A stretch of 64,000 nucleotides of DNA from Kangiella koreensis DSM 16069 (GCF_000024085.1 NC_013166.1:1240001-1304000); one strand, 5' to 3'. Shown: positions 41,600 through 51,639, counted from the first letter of the stretch. Numbers and translations are program-made. The notes: generated by a model not told the origin, from the letters alone.

Positions 41600-42445
41600 A
41601 TGAATTCTAAACATAATATCCAACAGACTGAGCATACCTGGGTGAATGGCGTGCCCTGTGGGGAGCTTGCCGTATCTGATCGTGGCTTGCTGTATGGTGA
41701 TGCATTTTTCACGACGATTAAAGTAACTGATCGCCGAGTCGAGCATTGGGCTTTGCATAGTGAACGGTTGGTGTTTAGTACAGAAAGGCTTGGTTTCCCG
41801 TCGCTAGACTTAAAAACGATTAAAGCGGAGTTGTTGGCTTTCGTTAAAGAGCAATCGGCAGTTTCGCAATCTGCCGACGGTGTTGTGCGGCTGACGATTA
41901 GCCGCGGCTCGGGCGTTCGAGGTTATAAAGTTCCTGCCTCTCCAGAGCTTCAACGTATCATGAGCTGGTCTGCAATTAAGGCAGCTAATGCCTACGATGC
42001 GGGAGTCCATTTATCTATTTGCTCAACTCCTCCCATGATTCATCCTGCTTTGGCGGGTGTTAAGCATTGCAATCGTTTGGCTGAAGTGCTGGCTGCTCAG
42101 GAGGTCCCGCAGGACTGTTTCGATGGTATTATGAGTCTGGATGACAAGGTTATCTGTGGTACTAAATCTAATATCTATTTTTATATTAATGAGCAGTGGA
42201 AGACACCGAAACTGAGTCAGGCTGGGGTTAATGGTACGGTAAGGCGCTGGTTATTAAATGAACAGTCTAACTTTGTAGAGGCGGATATAAGCCACAAAGA
42301 TATGGCTTCAGCTAGCTACTGCTTGGTATCTAATGCAATAGTCGGTATTATTCCCGTAGTTGTCGTTGGCTCAACCAAGTTTGAGCTTTATCCTGACTGG
42401 CAGGAGCTGGCTCAAAGCTATCGGCAGGCTGCGTTCAGAGAGTGA
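41600..42445 (+). CDS. pabC: Aminodeoxychorismate lyase PabC
   Basis: A 281-residue PLP enzyme of the class IV aminotransferase fold that makes p-aminobenzoate for folate. Conserved parts are WVNGVPCGELAVSDRGLLYG, GVKHCNRLAEVLAAQE with the PLP Lys region, and CGTKSNIYFYI. The place fabF-pabC-mltG is the usual gammaproteobacterial one and separates it from branched-chain aminotransferases. The ATG at 41600 has no clear ribosome site; GTG at 41597 is the alternative. Confidence 0.93.
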   Translation: MNSKHNIQQTEHTWVNGVPCGELAVSDRGLLYGDAFFTTIKVTDRRVEHWALHSERLVFSTERLGFPSLDLKTIKAELLAFVKEQSAVSQSADGVVRLTISRGSGVRGYKVPASPELQRIMSWSAIKAANAYDAGVHLSICSTPPMIHPALAGVKHCNRLAEVLAAQEVPQDCFDGIMSLDDKVICGTKSNIYFYINEQWKTPKLSQAGVNGTVRRWLLNEQSNFVEADISHKDMASASYCLVSNAIVGIIPVVVVGSTKFELYPDWQELAQSYRQAAFRE

Positions 42446-42488
42446 TGCATAATAATTCTTACTACAATAATTGATCTAAAGAGTATTA

Positions 42489-43493
42489 ATGAAAAAACCA
42501 ATATTGACCTTCTTTATTCTGATTGTTCTTATCTTTTCAGGTGTCACCTGGTATTTATGGAATGGCTTTCAGGAGTTTATTCAGCAGCCGCTAGGGATTG
42601 AGCAAGAACTTGATGTTGAAAAGGGCACCAGTGCCTATAGTCTGGGGCGTCAGTGGCAACAAGACGGCAATATCCAGCAGTTCTATTACTACCAGCTGCT
42701 ACTTAAACTTAAACCTGAGTTACGCCCAATAAAAGCAGGCAACTATGCGATCACATCGGATATGACGGCAGTGGATGTGTTGCAAAAGCTGGTTGCGGGC
42801 GATGTTATCAAGTATCAGTTTTCGGTTATTGAAGGATCTAATATTTATGAGTTGTTAATCGCATTAGAGCTCAACACAGATTTAACTCATGAAATAGATT
42901 ACAGTCAGGAATACGATGCTATTTTTGACACAATGCAGTTTGTTGGACAGCAACATCCAGAAGGCATGTTTTACGCGGATACTTATCAATTTATTAAAGG
43001 CGATTCGGATTTAGATGTTCTTAGACGTGCGCATAGTCGTCTGCAAACAGTACTGGATGAAGAATGGTCAAAGAGAGCTGATAGCCTGCCTTATGAAGCC
43101 CAGTATGAAGCGTTAATCATGGCCTCTATTATCGAAAAAGAAACCGCTGTACCGGCGGAGCGACCCGAAATATCGGGCGTCTTTGTGCGTCGGCTGGCAA
43201 AGAATATGCGACTGCAAACCGATCCAACAATAATCTATGGCTTACTACCGGAGTTTGACGGCAATATTCGTCGCGAAGATATTCGCAGTCCGCACCCTTG
43301 GAATACTTATGTGCATCGTGGCTTGCCACCAACCCCGATTGCGATGGTTGGCCGCGAAGCGATTCATGCGGCAATGAATCCTAAGCCTGGCGATACTTTA
43401 TATTTTGTTGCCAAAGGCGATGGTAGCCACCATTTCAGTAAAACGTTGGAAGAGCACAATCGTGCTGTTCGTAAATATCAATTGAATCGATAG
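42489..43493 (+). CDS. mltG: Endolytic murein transglycosylase MltG
   Basis: A 334-residue inner-membrane enzyme (E. coli YceG 340) that cuts nascent glycan strands and sets their length. One N-terminal membrane helix (6-24) is followed by a LysM-like small domain (about 40-105) and the YceG catalytic domain. The catalytic Glu is in ASIIEKETAVPAERP, and RLQTDPTIIYG, SPHPWNTYVHRGLPPTPI and VAKGDGSHHFS are diagnostic. It is 12 bases before tmk and co-transcribed. Confidence 0.96.
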   Translation: MKKPILTFFILIVLIFSGVTWYLWNGFQEFIQQPLGIEQELDVEKGTSAYSLGRQWQQDGNIQQFYYYQLLLKLKPELRPIKAGNYAITSDMTAVDVLQKLVAGDVIKYQFSVIEGSNIYELLIALELNTDLTHEIDYSQEYDAIFDTMQFVGQQHPEGMFYADTYQFIKGDSDLDVLRRAHSRLQTVLDEEWSKRADSLPYEAQYEALIMASIIEKETAVPAERPEISGVFVRRLAKNMRLQTDPTIIYGLLPEFDGNIRREDIRSPHPWNTYVHRGLPPTPIAMVGREAIHAAMNPKPGDTLYFVAKGDGSHHFSKTLEEHNRAVRKYQLNR

Positions 43494-43505
43494 CGGTTGG
43501 TTAGG

Positions 43506-44156
43506 ATGACGACTCAGAGCAGAGGAAAATTTATAACCATTGAAGGCACTGAAGGTGTCGGTAAGTCGACCAACATTGCCTTTATCAAAGCGTGGTTTGA
43601 AGCGAAGAACATTTCGCTACTGCATACGCGTGAGCCAGGCGGCACACCTTTCGCGGAAGAGATCCGCGAGCTGCTTCTATCCCAACGGGAAGAGCAGGTT
43701 GATGCGAAAAGCGAGCTCTTGTTGATGTATGCAGCGCGGGCTCAGCATGTCAGCCAAAAAATCAAACCAGCGCTTGAGCAGAGGCAGTGGGTACTATGCG
43801 ACCGCTTTAGTGATGCCAGTTTTGCCTATCAAGGTGCGGGCAGAGCGCTTGGCTTAAATAAACTGTCAGAACTTGATCAATGGGTGCTGGAAGGTTTTAA
43901 ACCTGATTTAACGATACTGTTGGACTTACCCGTTGAAGTTGGCTTATCGCGTGCGCAAGAGCGTGGTCCAATTGACCGCTTTGAAGAAGAAAAAGTCGAG
44001 TTCTTTGAGCAGGTGCGCCAAGGCTATTTACAGATTGCACAACAAGAGCCTGAACGAATGAAGATTGTTGATGCGCGCGGTAGTCTTGAAAAGGTTCAAC
44101 AGCAGATCGAGCAAGTACTTATCCATTTCTACCAGCAGCAGGTTACTGGCTCATGA
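43506..44156 (+). CDS. tmk: Thymidylate kinase
   Basis: A 216-residue dTMP kinase feeding dTTP synthesis. P-loop EGTEGVGKST at about 13-22, then LHTREPGGTPFAEEIREL (DRX-equivalent region), CDRFSDASFAYQGAGR, and a LID RAQERGPIDRFE. The Arg-containing lid is of the E. coli type. I take the ATG at 43506; TTG at 43497 is also in frame. The stop overlaps the holB start by 4 bases. Confidence 0.96.
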   Translation: MTTQSRGKFITIEGTEGVGKSTNIAFIKAWFEAKNISLLHTREPGGTPFAEEIRELLLSQREEQVDAKSELLLMYAARAQHVSQKIKPALEQRQWVLCDRFSDASFAYQGAGRALGLNKLSELDQWVLEGFKPDLTILLDLPVEVGLSRAQERGPIDRFEEEKVEFFEQVRQGYLQIAQQEPERMKIVDARGSLEKVQQQIEQVLIHFYQQQVTGS

Positions 44157-45151
44157 CATCCATTGAAGTATGGAACCAAGGTCGTTTTAAGCGTGTACAG
44201 GATCAGTTCCAGCAGGGTTCATTACCACATGCAATTTTGTTAATGGGCCCAGAAGGCATTGGGCGCGAAAACTTTGCGCAGTCATTAGCCGAGTGGTTGT
44301 TATGCCTTAATCGGCAGGATGAAGCCTGTGGTGAGTGTAAAAGCTGCTTCTTGTTCGAGGCTGGTCACCATCCCGATTACCATTTGCTGGATATTGAGCA
44401 GGACAAAACACAAATTTCGGTAGGTCAGGTGCGTGAATTGATAACCGCAATGCAGGAATCATCGCATCAGGGTGGTTGGAAAGTGGCCAATATCACTAAT
44501 GTTCAGGCCATGAATGCTAGCTCATTCAATGCATTGCTTAAAACTCTGGAAGAGCCGCAAGATAATACTTTACTCATTCTGCAAACCTCGCAACTGCAAG
44601 GTGTTCCACTGACTATTCGCAGTCGTGCTCAGTTATTATCACTGAGTGTTGATGGCTCGGAAGAGGTCAAAGCATGGTTGATTGAGCGGCAGGGCAATAT
44701 GACCCAAGCTCTTGAGGCTGCAATAAACCTGTTTCCGCAAGCACCATATAAAGCTGAAGACTTTGGGGTTAATGGTGATACACTGAAATATGCCGAGTTC
44801 ATCGTTCAAATCAATGATTTAGTGGCCGGCAAGGGTAGTCCAATAGAAATGGCCCAGTTTTGGCATGAAGAATTAGCGGACGCAGTGTTTTGGATGCAAC
44901 TGATGGTGCGTGATATTCTACTGCTTCAGCAAGCTAACAAAGAGGCTGATTTGCTGTTTATGCAGCAAAAACAGGAGCTCGAAGGGCTTGCAAAGGCCAT
45001 TAATGGTCAGGGTTGGTTGTTGTTGTTGGAGAAAATAAATGAGCTTCAACGGTTGATTAAGCAAAAAAGTCCCGTTAATCTAATGGCATCGTGGCAAAGC
45101 TTGTTGATTTTTGTCACCCAAATTGCCAGTAAATACAAACCGTTAGATTAA
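44153..45151 (+). CDS. holB: DNA polymerase III subunit delta' HolB
   Basis: A 332-residue clamp-loader subunit (E. coli 334), start overlapping the tmk stop (ATGA). The AAA+ fold shows a degenerate P-loop GPEGIGREN, as expected for the non-hydrolysing delta' subunit. The zinc module CLNRQDEACGECKSC and the sensor region SFNALLKTLEEPQDNTLLIL with SRAQ follow. The C-terminal third is the helical collar domain. It acts with DnaX and HolA to load the sliding clamp. Confidence 0.95.
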   Translation: MTSIEVWNQGRFKRVQDQFQQGSLPHAILLMGPEGIGRENFAQSLAEWLLCLNRQDEACGECKSCFLFEAGHHPDYHLLDIEQDKTQISVGQVRELITAMQESSHQGGWKVANITNVQAMNASSFNALLKTLEEPQDNTLLILQTSQLQGVPLTIRSRAQLLSLSVDGSEEVKAWLIERQGNMTQALEAAINLFPQAPYKAEDFGVNGDTLKYAEFIVQINDLVAGKGSPIEMAQFWHEELADAVFWMQLMVRDILLLQQANKEADLLFMQQKQELEGLAKAINGQGWLLLLEKINELQRLIKQKSPVNLMASWQSLLIFVTQIASKYKPLD

Positions 45152-45208
45152 TAATTTTAGAAACTGGTTAATGGTTATTAAGACTTTCACGATTAAGGCA
45201 GTTACCCG

Positions 45209-45559
45209 ATGCGGATAGAAAGAACAGGTCCCGGCATATTAACCATTCATGTCGAAGACAAAGAAGATCTCTACAAAGCCTATATGCCGTTCCTGGAGAA
45301 TGGCGGTATCTTTATTCAAACCAATAAAGAATATAACTTGGGCGACGATGTCTTTATGCTTCTTGCCATTATTGATGAGCCAGAAAAATTACCAATTGCT
45401 GGTAAAGTTGTTTGGATCACGCCAATTGGCTCGCAAGGTAACAAGCGCGCCGGTATTGGAATTCAATTCAGCGATCAAGATAATGGTCAAACAAAAAACA
45501 AAATTGAAAACTTGCTAGCTGGTCGTCTAGACTCCGAAAAACCTACTCACACGATGTAA
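45209..45559 (+). CDS. pilZ: PilZ-domain protein (type IV pilus-associated PilZ)
   Basis: A 116-residue single PilZ domain. Its place between holB and tatD, and features such as PFLENGGIFIQTNKEYNLGDDVFMLL and GKVVWITP, match the founding PilZ of Pseudomonas. That protein is needed for type IV pilus assembly and itself does not bind c-di-GMP (established). The RxxxR and D/NxSxxG c-di-GMP motifs are not complete here, which agrees. GCAGTTACCCG upstream gives no strong ribosome site. Confidence 0.9.
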   Translation: MRIERTGPGILTIHVEDKEDLYKAYMPFLENGGIFIQTNKEYNLGDDVFMLLAIIDEPEKLPIAGKVVWITPIGSQGNKRAGIGIQFSDQDNGQTKNKIENLLAGRLDSEKPTHTM

Positions 45560-45582
45560 CCCATCTCACCTATAAATTTCTT

Positions 45583-46377
45583 ATGCTAATAGATTCACAC
45601 TGCCACCTGGATCGACTTGATCTGGGTGCATACGATAATGACCTCAATAAAGCTTTAGACTTCGCGCGCGAGCGTGGCGTTAAGCATATGCTATGCGTTG
45701 GCATCACCATTGATAAGTTCGATGATGTTCGAGTGATTGCAGAAGCAAACGAAGATATTTCTTGCTCAGTTGGCATTCATCCACTTTATGATGCTGTATC
45801 CGAAGCTGATGTTGATTTGCTGGTGGAAAAGTCGAAACATCCTAAAGTGGTTGCTATCGGTGAAACTGGGTTGGATTATTTCTATAATAAAGATCCAGAG
45901 AATCATAAGTTACAACAAGAAAGTTTTCGAAAGCACATTCGGGCCGCTCGACAAGCCCGTTTGCCAGTCATTGTTCACACGCGAGATGCTCGCCAGGATA
46001 CGATTGATATTTTGCGCGAAGAAAGAGCGCAGGAGTGCGGCGGAGTTCTCCATTGTTTTACTGAAAGTCTTGAAATGGCTGAAGCAGCATTAGAACTGGA
46101 TTTCTATATCTCATTCTCGGGTATTGTGACTTTTAAAAATGCTGAAGAGTTAAGAGAGGTCTGCCGTCAGATCCCACTGGATAGGCTTTTAATTGAGACA
46201 GACTCGCCTTATTTAGCGCCAGTGCCTTATCGTGGCAAAACCAATCAACCTGCTTATGTTAAAGAAGTAGGGCAGTTTGTCGCTGATTTACACCATATCT
46301 CCTATGAAGAGTTATGTGAAATAACTGCTAACAATTACCAATCGTTATTTAATAAAAGTGAGATTACAATCGGTTAG
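45583..46377 (+). CDS. ycfH: TatD-family metal-dependent deoxyribonuclease (YcfH type)
   Basis: A 264-residue TIM-barrel hydrolase. Metal-site motifs are visible: IDSHCHLD at the start, GIHPLYDA, AIGETGLDYFY with the bridging Glu, PVIVHTRDA, LHCFTE and IETDSPYLAP. Sited after holB-pilZ as in many gammaproteobacteria, which points to YcfH rather than TatD itself. The family has DNase activity and is linked to DNA repair; the particular substrate in the cell is not settled. Confidence 0.94.
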   Translation: MLIDSHCHLDRLDLGAYDNDLNKALDFARERGVKHMLCVGITIDKFDDVRVIAEANEDISCSVGIHPLYDAVSEADVDLLVEKSKHPKVVAIGETGLDYFYNKDPENHKLQQESFRKHIRAARQARLPVIVHTRDARQDTIDILREERAQECGGVLHCFTESLEMAEAALELDFYISFSGIVTFKNAEELREVCRQIPLDRLLIETDSPYLAPVPYRGKTNQPAYVKEVGQFVADLHHISYEELCEITANNYQSLFNKSEITIG

Positions 46378-46425
46378 ATTTAACCAGCTGTATCTAATCT
46401 CCGATCTGACAATCAGGATGTGCTA

Positions 46426-49278
46426 ATGAAAAAAATACTACTCATACTATCACTATCTTTTGCTCTTTTATCCTGTCAGCACAGTGGCACAGGTAGCGAG
46501 CAACAGAGTGAGAAAACTCAATCCAATCAAGAAGCCGAATTTAAAATCCCATTTGAAAAATATCAATTGGAAAATGGTTTAACAGTTATCCTGCATCAGG
46601 ATAAGTCTGATCCAATTGTTGCGATGGCTACCATCGTGCATGTGGGTTCTAATCGAGAAAAACCTGGACGTACCGGTTTTGCGCACTTCTTTGAGCATAT
46701 GGCTTTTAACGATTCAGAAAATGTTCCTCAAGGTACAAACCGAACATTGGTCGAAGAGTTAGGTGGCACGCGCAATGGTGGCACCTGGACAGATGGCACT
46801 ATGTATTATGAAGTTGTTCCAAAAGATGCACTAGAGAAGTTGATGTGGATCGATTCAGACCGTCTTGGCTTTATGATTAATACTGTAACTGAAGGCGCCT
46901 TGGAAAGGGAAAAGCAGGTTGTTAAGAATGAAAAAAGACAACGAGTTGACAATCAGGCCTACGGTCATACACAGCATGTCATTCTAAAGAATCTTTACCC
47001 AGAAGGGCATCCGTACAACTGGACGGTAATCGGAGATCTGGACGACTTACAGGCAGCGACACTTACCGATGTTAAAGAATTCCATAGTGAATATTATGGC
47101 CCATCGAATGCCACTTTGGTTATTGCTGGTGATATCGATTTTGAAGAAACCAAAAAGATGGTTAGTAAATGGTTTGGTGAAATAAAATCCTCTGCCCCTG
47201 TAAAAGACCCTGAGCCGATTTCGGTAGAGCTGGAAGAAAGCAAAAAGTTATACCATTTAGATAATTTCGCTAAAGTACCTGAAATTCGATTAACTCTTCC
47301 TACGGTTGAAGAATATCACAAGGATTCATACGCACTGGACGCTTTAGGAGAAATCTTGAGCCGTGGTAAAAGAGCTCATCTTTACAAGGTACTTGTTGAG
47401 GAGCAAAAGTTAGCGCCTTCAGTCGCAGCCTACAATAGCTCCAATGAAATTGCAGGTACTTTCACTATCCGCGTTCGAGCTAATGAAGGCGTTGATTTGG
47501 ATGAGGTTTACAAAGGTATCCAAGAAGCTCTTGCTAGTTTTGAAAAGGAAGGCTTCAGTGATAATGATTTACAACGCATCAAAGCCAGACAGGAAACTTC
47601 TTTTTATAATGGTATTTCAAGTGTTCTCAGTAAGGCATTCCAATTAGGAATCTATAATGAGTATGCAGGTGATCCTGCTTATGCTGCAAAAGATATTGAA
47701 AATATCAAAAGCGTGACTCGCAAAGATATTATGCGTGTCTATGATGAGTACATTAAAGGTCAGAACTTCATCATGACCAGCTTTGTTCCTGAAGATCAGC
47801 CAAGCTTGATTGTCGAAGGTTCAACAAAAGCGAATGTGGTAGAGGAACAGATTGTTCAGGGTGCAGAAAAAGAGTTTGATGCTGATGCATTAGCGGATTA
47901 TGAAAAGACACCAACTAAATATGATCGCTCGGAACCGCCTTTAGGTGAAACGCCTACAGTATCTGTTCCTGAAATTTCTAAGTCAGTCGCTGATAATGGA
48001 TTGGAAATTTACACCATGGAACATAATGAGCTTCCAATTGTGAGTTTTGCCATGCGCATCGATGGAGGCGCCTGGCTGGAAACAGAAGGTCAGTATGGTG
48101 TTGCAAACTTATTAGCTGAGCTGATGAATGAAGGTACGGCTAATAAAACTCCAGAAGAACTGGAAGATGCGATTGGCTTATTAGGCGCAAATATCAGTTT
48201 TGATGCGAGTATTGACTCAATTTCTGTGGTTGGAACTACTTTAGCAAGGAACTATCAACCAACTATGGAATTGCTAACTGAAATGTTGCTAGAGCCTCGC
48301 TTTGATCCTAAAGAATTTGAGCGCTTGAAGGCCAAGCAACTGAACGACATTAAGCAGAGCGAAGCGAGCCCTTTTTCAGTTGCCAGCAGAGCATTCTATA
48401 GCCAGATTTATGGCAAGGAGCATCGTGCAGGTATACCTAGTGGCGGCACTTCTGAATCTGTTGCAGCTATAACTTTGGATGAGGTGAAAGCTTTTTATGA
48501 TAAAGCTCTGTCACCAAAGAATGCTGCGATTCATGTAGTAGGACAAATCAATAATGAGCAAGTTAAGACGGGCATAAAGAAGCTTTCCAAGGCGTGGAAA
48601 GGCGAATCTATCGCACTGCCGGAATATAAAGAGCCTAAGTCATTTGACTCACCTAAGGTCTTTTTCGTCGATATTCCTGATGCAAAGCAATCCGTCATTA
48701 TCGTTGGTAAGAGCGGCTTGAAAGGTGATGCTCCGGATTATTATCCGTTCACCGTAGCTCAAAACCGTTTAGGAGCGGGTGGCAGTGCACGATTGTTCCA
48801 GACCTTACGCATTGAAAAAGGCTACACCTACGGTGCTTATACCAATATTGCTAAAGCTCGTTATATTGCGCCATTTATGGCTTATTCGCAGGTTCGAGCG
48901 AACGTCACGTTAGAGTCTCTGGAGATTTTCAAAGACTTGATTGCCAATTACGATGAAACCTTTACTCAGCAGGATTTGGAAACCACCAAGAACCTGCTTA
49001 TTAAACGAAGTACTCGAGAGTATGAGACTATCAATAATCTACTGGTCATGCTGAATGAGGTCAGTAAGTTTGATTTGCCTTTTAACTTTGTTGAAAAAGA
49101 GCAGGCTCAGCTAGAAGCTATGACTGTTGAAGAAGCGAAAAACATCTATCAAAAACATGCTAATGAGCAGGAAATGATCTACGTTATCGTTGGTGATGCC
49201 GCAACTCAGCTGGAAAGAGTCAAAGCCTTTGGTTATGGCGAACCGATAATGTTAGATAGGAAAGGAAATCCTTTATAA
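46426..49278 (+). CDS. M16-family zinc metallopeptidase lipoprotein
   Basis: A 950-residue two-module pitrilysin-type peptidase. The N-terminus has a lipobox (FALLSC, Cys at about 19), so it is a lipoprotein. Active half: inverted zinc motif HFFEH (H87, E90, H91) in RTGFAHFFEHMAF, with the third ligand likely E169 in VKNEKRQ. The second half (about 500-950) is the inactive partner, containing the ARLFQTLRIEKGYTYGAY arm. ATG at 46426 is preceded by AGGA at 7 bases. It probably degrades peptides in the periplasm or at the envelope. It lies just upstream of three secreted serine proteases but has its own terminator. Confidence 0.93.
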   Translation: MKKILLILSLSFALLSCQHSGTGSEQQSEKTQSNQEAEFKIPFEKYQLENGLTVILHQDKSDPIVAMATIVHVGSNREKPGRTGFAHFFEHMAFNDSENVPQGTNRTLVEELGGTRNGGTWTDGTMYYEVVPKDALEKLMWIDSDRLGFMINTVTEGALEREKQVVKNEKRQRVDNQAYGHTQHVILKNLYPEGHPYNWTVIGDLDDLQAATLTDVKEFHSEYYGPSNATLVIAGDIDFEETKKMVSKWFGEIKSSAPVKDPEPISVELEESKKLYHLDNFAKVPEIRLTLPTVEEYHKDSYALDALGEILSRGKRAHLYKVLVEEQKLAPSVAAYNSSNEIAGTFTIRVRANEGVDLDEVYKGIQEALASFEKEGFSDNDLQRIKARQETSFYNGISSVLSKAFQLGIYNEYAGDPAYAAKDIENIKSVTRKDIMRVYDEYIKGQNFIMTSFVPEDQPSLIVEGSTKANVVEEQIVQGAEKEFDADALADYEKTPTKYDRSEPPLGETPTVSVPEISKSVADNGLEIYTMEHNELPIVSFAMRIDGGAWLETEGQYGVANLLAELMNEGTANKTPEELEDAIGLLGANISFDASIDSISVVGTTLARNYQPTMELLTEMLLEPRFDPKEFERLKAKQLNDIKQSEASPFSVASRAFYSQIYGKEHRAGIPSGGTSESVAAITLDEVKAFYDKALSPKNAAIHVVGQINNEQVKTGIKKLSKAWKGESIALPEYKEPKSFDSPKVFFVDIPDAKQSVIIVGKSGLKGDAPDYYPFTVAQNRLGAGGSARLFQTLRIEKGYTYGAYTNIAKARYIAPFMAYSQVRANVTLESLEIFKDLIANYDETFTQQDLETTKNLLIKRSTREYETINNLLVMLNEVSKFDLPFNFVEKEQAQLEAMTVEEAKNIYQKHANEQEMIYVIVGDAATQLERVKAFGYGEPIMLDRKGNPL

Positions 49279-49298
49279 ATAAGGAATTTAATGCCAAT

Positions 49299-49326
49299 AA
49301 AGCCACCTCATGCAGGTGGCTTTTTT
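49299..49326 (+). terminator. Terminator after the M16 peptidase gene
   Basis: AAAGCCACCT, loop CATGC, AGGTGGCTTT, then T: perfect stem with six T. Confidence 0.93.
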
Positions 49327-49343
49327 CATTGTGGTTTAGAAAC

Positions 49344-49380
49344 TAGGGGAAAACCCCTTCATGATCTAGGGGCTTTACCC
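49344..49380. promoter_or_regulatory. Paired TAGGGG-type dyads upstream of protease 1
   Basis: TAGGGGAAAACCCCT (49344-49358), with perfect arms AGGGG/CCCCT, and 23 bases further TAGGGGCTTTACCC (49367-49380). The first is 114 bases before the ATG at 49458. Similar dyads precede both other subtilase genes. Confidence 0.6.
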
Positions 49381-49457
49381 AATACCTGATTTCAATGGCT
49401 TTGTGCATAGTCGTAGTCGAGACAAATAATTATTATTTTGACTACGAGGACCAAACC

Positions 49458-51518
49458 ATGAAACCAACTGTATCAATTATCACAGCCAGTGTTTTGGCAG
49501 CCGTAGCAGGGACCGCTCACGCAGACGCTATTATCGGACCTGAGTTAACTGAAATGTTACCTACAGCGTTAACGCCAACCAAAGTTATTGTGACTACCCA
49601 TGACCGCTCAGAATTAGATGATGTCATGCTAAATTTAGGTCAGCCCTATTTGGCTATGGAAACACTTCCAATGGCCGGTACTTCTCTGACTAAAGCACAG
49701 ATCAATGCCTTATCAAAAGATGAGCGTGTTAAAAGTATCTACTACGATGCGCCTTTAAAGTATTACAACTACAACTCCGGTGAAATCACTGGCGGCCATT
49801 ATGTGCATGATGTTGAAAACGTTACAGGACGCGGTGCGACCATTGCTGTACTTGATTCAGGTGTTGATGCGACGCATCCTGATTTACAGCTTGGTTCTAA
49901 AGTGGTTCAAAACGTTAAGATTGTCGGCGATCTGGATTTAGCCGGCGGTTTAAACCTTTTCCTTGAAGGTGTTCCGAACAGTGATACCAGCTCGGGTCAC
50001 GGTTCTCATGTGGCCGGTACTGTTGCAGGTACTGGCGCAGCTTCTGCCAATGATACACGCCGCGCTAATTACCATGACGGTATCGCTCCTGATGCGAAAT
50101 TAGTAGGCCTCGGTGCTGGTGACGCAATCTCAATTCTTTATGCCTTAGCTGGATTTGATTATGCGATTGGCAATAAAGATAAATACGGTATCGATGTCAT
50201 CACCAATAGTTGGGGTAGTGCAGGCGGCGCCAACTTTGATCCAAACAGCCCAACTAACCAGGCATCATATGAAGCTTATAAGCAGGGTATTATTGTAACC
50301 TTTGCTGCGGGTAATGATGGCCCTGGAGACAACACCTTGAACCCTTATGGTGTTGCACCATGGACAATTAATGTTGCTGCAGGTACTGAAGATCGTGATT
50401 TAGCAGGTTTCTCAAGTCGCGGTGTTGCAGGTGATGAGTTCAAAGCTCCCGATGTAACTGCTCCTGGTAGCAACATCATTTCAACTAAAGCATTGAATAC
50501 AGCTCTGCCTCTATTAGGTCCAGTGCTTGACCCTGAATATCCTGAATATGACGTTTACTACGCGGGTATGAGCGGTACTTCGATGGCTACACCATTCGTA
50601 GCAGGTGTTGCGGGCTTGCTGCTTGAGGTTAACCCAGATCTTTCACCTGACCAGATTGAAGATATCATCCGTGATACTGCTGACCCAATGGAAGGATATG
50701 AATTTCATCAGGTAGGTGGCGGCTATATCAATGTTAAAGCTGCGGTAGAGCTCGCTCGTGTGACTGAAGGTAAGCGTGCTGAGTTCATGGCCGGTAACAC
50801 CAAATGGTCAAGCCAGGGCAACTGGAAAGTGGTTTCTGAGAATGACTCCATGATTGACTATGTGTCTCGCTGGAGTACTAAGTCAGATGCTGATAGTACT
50901 GATGGTACTTTCCAAGAAAGCCGTCGTAACAATGCCCAGGTTATGTTCAACTTTATCGGCGATAGCATTCAAGTGCTTTATACCGCTAATAAAAAAGGTG
51001 GCCATGGCGAGCTATTCCTGAATGGTCAAAGCAAAGGCATTATTGATTTTTACGCTCCTGAATCAACTACAAAAGCATTTGTACTACGCGACTTAGATTC
51101 GTCTCAGATACACAGTCTGTCTATCCAAAATGTTGAAGGAACCATTAATTTTGATGGCCTAAAACTGGACGGTCAACTGGTTGATAATGGCACTTCAATC
51201 ACTACTGAGCAACAGACTATTGAAGGTAATATTGGCCCTTCTGCAGAAAACTTGCAGGTCAATGACCATGTCATTTCTATCGGCGCAGATACTGTTGCAG
51301 TAGATGCAGTACTAAGCTGGGGTGGAGTAGCCGATTTAGACTTCGAAATGTTGGATGCAAGCGGTACGGTAGTAGCCAGCAGCGCTTCCTTAGAAAATCC
51401 AGAAATCATTTCTTTCAGACCAGAACAGGCGGGCGACTATACGCTTAGAGTTAACGGATATATCAGCGTTTCGACTGACTACACTATAGATGTAGAGGTT
51501 TCGAACCTGAACCAGTAA
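49458..51518 (+). CDS. Secreted subtilisin-like serine protease 1 (S8)
   Basis: A 686-residue exported protease from ATG 49458 (GAGGA 7 bases before; a longer frame from 49395 would precede the signal peptide). Signal peptide residues 1-22 (GTAHA|D), I9-like prodomain about 25-100, then S8 domain. Catalytic D133 in VLDSGVDATHPDL, H181 in GHGSHVAG, S375 in GTSMATP, oxyanion Asn in FAAGNDG. After about residue 430 come two beta-rich domains: one around AEFMAGNTKWSSQGNWK, and a C-terminal one resembling bacterial pre-peptidase-type C-terminal domains (DYTLRVNGY). Unlike its two paralogues it has no SLH-like tail. Probably degrades extracellular protein; specificity unknown. Confidence 0.93.
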   Translation: MKPTVSIITASVLAAVAGTAHADAIIGPELTEMLPTALTPTKVIVTTHDRSELDDVMLNLGQPYLAMETLPMAGTSLTKAQINALSKDERVKSIYYDAPLKYYNYNSGEITGGHYVHDVENVTGRGATIAVLDSGVDATHPDLQLGSKVVQNVKIVGDLDLAGGLNLFLEGVPNSDTSSGHGSHVAGTVAGTGAASANDTRRANYHDGIAPDAKLVGLGAGDAISILYALAGFDYAIGNKDKYGIDVITNSWGSAGGANFDPNSPTNQASYEAYKQGIIVTFAAGNDGPGDNTLNPYGVAPWTINVAAGTEDRDLAGFSSRGVAGDEFKAPDVTAPGSNIISTKALNTALPLLGPVLDPEYPEYDVYYAGMSGTSMATPFVAGVAGLLLEVNPDLSPDQIEDIIRDTADPMEGYEFHQVGGGYINVKAAVELARVTEGKRAEFMAGNTKWSSQGNWKVVSENDSMIDYVSRWSTKSDADSTDGTFQESRRNNAQVMFNFIGDSIQVLYTANKKGGHGELFLNGQSKGIIDFYAPESTTKAFVLRDLDSSQIHSLSIQNVEGTINFDGLKLDGQLVDNGTSITTEQQTIEGNIGPSAENLQVNDHVISIGADTVAVDAVLSWGGVADLDFEMLDASGTVVASSASLENPEIISFRPEQAGDYTLRVNGYISVSTDYTIDVEVSNLNQ

Positions 51519-51536
51519 CTGCTCGTGAGAGGCGTT

Positions 51537-51560
51537 GGGGGCCTTCGGGCCCTCTTTTTT
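51537..51560 (+). terminator. Terminator after protease 1
   Basis: GGGGGCC, UUCG-type tetraloop TTCG, GGCCCTC, then six T: 7-bp stem with one G-U pair and a very stable loop. Confidence 0.9.
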
Positions 51561-51603
51561 AATTTCTCTATTTATATCAAACACCATATTCCTATTTCAT
51601 AGT

Positions 51604-51639
51604 TAGGGGTTTTCCCTCTGCTTAACTGGGTAATTACGC
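51604..51639. promoter_or_regulatory. TAGGGG-type dyad upstream of protease 2
   Basis: TAGGGGTTTTCCCT (51604-51617), exactly 114 bases before the ATG at 51718. A weaker related site, TGGGTAATTACGC, begins about 22 bases further. Spacing parallels the pair before protease 1. Confidence 0.55.
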